From assembly GCA_015146655.1 (NCBI GenBank), contig VKHL01000006.1, positions 248,001-312,000 on the forward strand: 64,000 bases of DNA, written 5' to 3'. This DNA is from Ochromonas danica (lineage: Eukaryota; Sar; Chrysophyceae; Chromulinales; Chromulinaceae). How positions within the stretch are numbered: the first letter of the stretch is position 1; each line of letters starts with the position of its first letter. Positions 63,418 through 64,000 of the stretch are shown here, one piece after another. The translations under genes and the position numbers were made by a program. The notes under the pieces were generated by a model, which did no database searches, was not told the DNA's origin, and saw only the letters and a program-made list of their open reading frames with translations.

Positions 63418-64000
63418 TCTTCTTGTGTATATAATATGTAAATGACCACCCTTATATGGATGGGCTACATGTTTGGAGCGAAATGCTGACCATGGTTTAT
63501 CAGCATTTCCCTTCACTTTTTCCTGAATGACAGATTTCATTTTCAGCTCCATAATTCTCGATAGCTTAATGTAAATAAGTGTGCGTACCCGTTGAAAAAG
63601 TTGTGTGGGTAAAATCGTGTCTTAATTTCAATTGTAAAGAAATAATGGAACCAAACTTTTTGGTGCACGCATGTATTTGAAAAATGGGGATTCCAATAAG
63701 AAACGCTCACATCTGAAAATCATGCCCATATTATTTGAGTGAATATCAGCTTCTGATGAATCGCGCACACCAGCCCCAACCCCAACGAAGATCCTTTTCA
63801 TGTCATACTTGATCATCATCTACATTCATCTTCCACCACTGTCACTACTCGGTAACATTCCATTCCACCTGAAATTGATTATTGGTTGCGTGGGAGTGAA
63901 GTAGAAACGATGCAAAACCAGCGCAGAGACTGTCACTTCAACCCAGGCCTCCCTGCCCCCAACTCCTCGGAAACATGCAAAATAGTACTTAAAACCTGCA
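63418..64000. other. Spacer at window edge
   Basis: 583 bp after the ankyrin-RING stop. It has AT-rich and mixed sequence with a CCAACCCCAACG stretch near 63775-63786. I see no gene, repeat or RNA feature. A gene could begin beyond base 64000. Confidence 0.4.

Overview
This is a compact eukaryotic nuclear window. Genes sit 50-800 bp apart on both strands and carry few, short (about 50-260 nt) GT-AG introns. Their products are typically eukaryotic: prefoldin, AP-2 sigma, SLY1, SEC62, NUP107, PAT1, ARP6, COMMD, SYS1. The likeliest source is a photosynthetic, flagellated stramenopile (ochrophyte-type) alga. Three neighbouring genes (39.3-44.3 kb) encode preproteins that begin with a signal peptide followed by a hydrophobic or aromatic residue at the presumed cleavage site, as in complex-plastid bipartite targeting. 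A flagellar SSNA1/DIP13 homologue is also present. Species cannot be assigned from the sequence alone.

Layout. 0-12.3 kb: partial cytochrome P450, prefoldin 4, SSNA1/DIP13, mitochondrial OXA1, a CK1/TTBK-like kinase, and a giant coiled-coil protein with three similar beta-type units. 12.5-25 kb: SLY1, a C2H2 zinc-finger protein, AP-2 sigma, a Tudor-like protein, pantothenate synthetase, ARP6, and a GST flanked by diverged direct repeats. 25-32 kb: a 53BP1-like tandem-BRCT protein, TCTP, and a HAL3/PPCDC-fold protein. 32-35.2 kb: an accessory patch made of reciprocal gene fragments and two small orphan genes. 34.8-46.8 kb: CCA tRNA nucleotidyltransferase, SEC62, a fatty-acid desaturase, a metallophosphoesterase, a CcmI/CycH-like plastid protein, NFU1, and a histone-fold protein. 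47.3-63.4 kb: a TKL kinase, an unknown basic-tail protein, a short RBM22/ECM2-like protein, PAT1, NUP107, a membrane J-protein, COMMD, an unknown coiled-coil protein, SYS1, and an ankyrin-RING protein.

About eleven gene pairs are divergent, with intergenic spacers from 18 bp to about 440 bp. Four of these spacers carry the same palindrome AAACGCGTTT or a one-mismatch form, which suggests a shared promoter element. Genes are mostly housekeeping (trafficking, mRNA decay and splicing, proteostasis, nuclear pore, DNA damage, plastid lipid and redox). There is no operon-like pathway cluster. I saw no convincing transposon, virus-derived element, rRNA, tRNA or CRISPR.

The region most worth attention is 32.2-35.2 kb. 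There a recent duplication of the HAL3-like/CCA1 tail-to-tail junction has been split by a repeated unit of about 0.75 kb, each copy carrying a different small ORF. All exon structures were joined by hand from splice consensus, reading frame and family resemblance, without transcript data.
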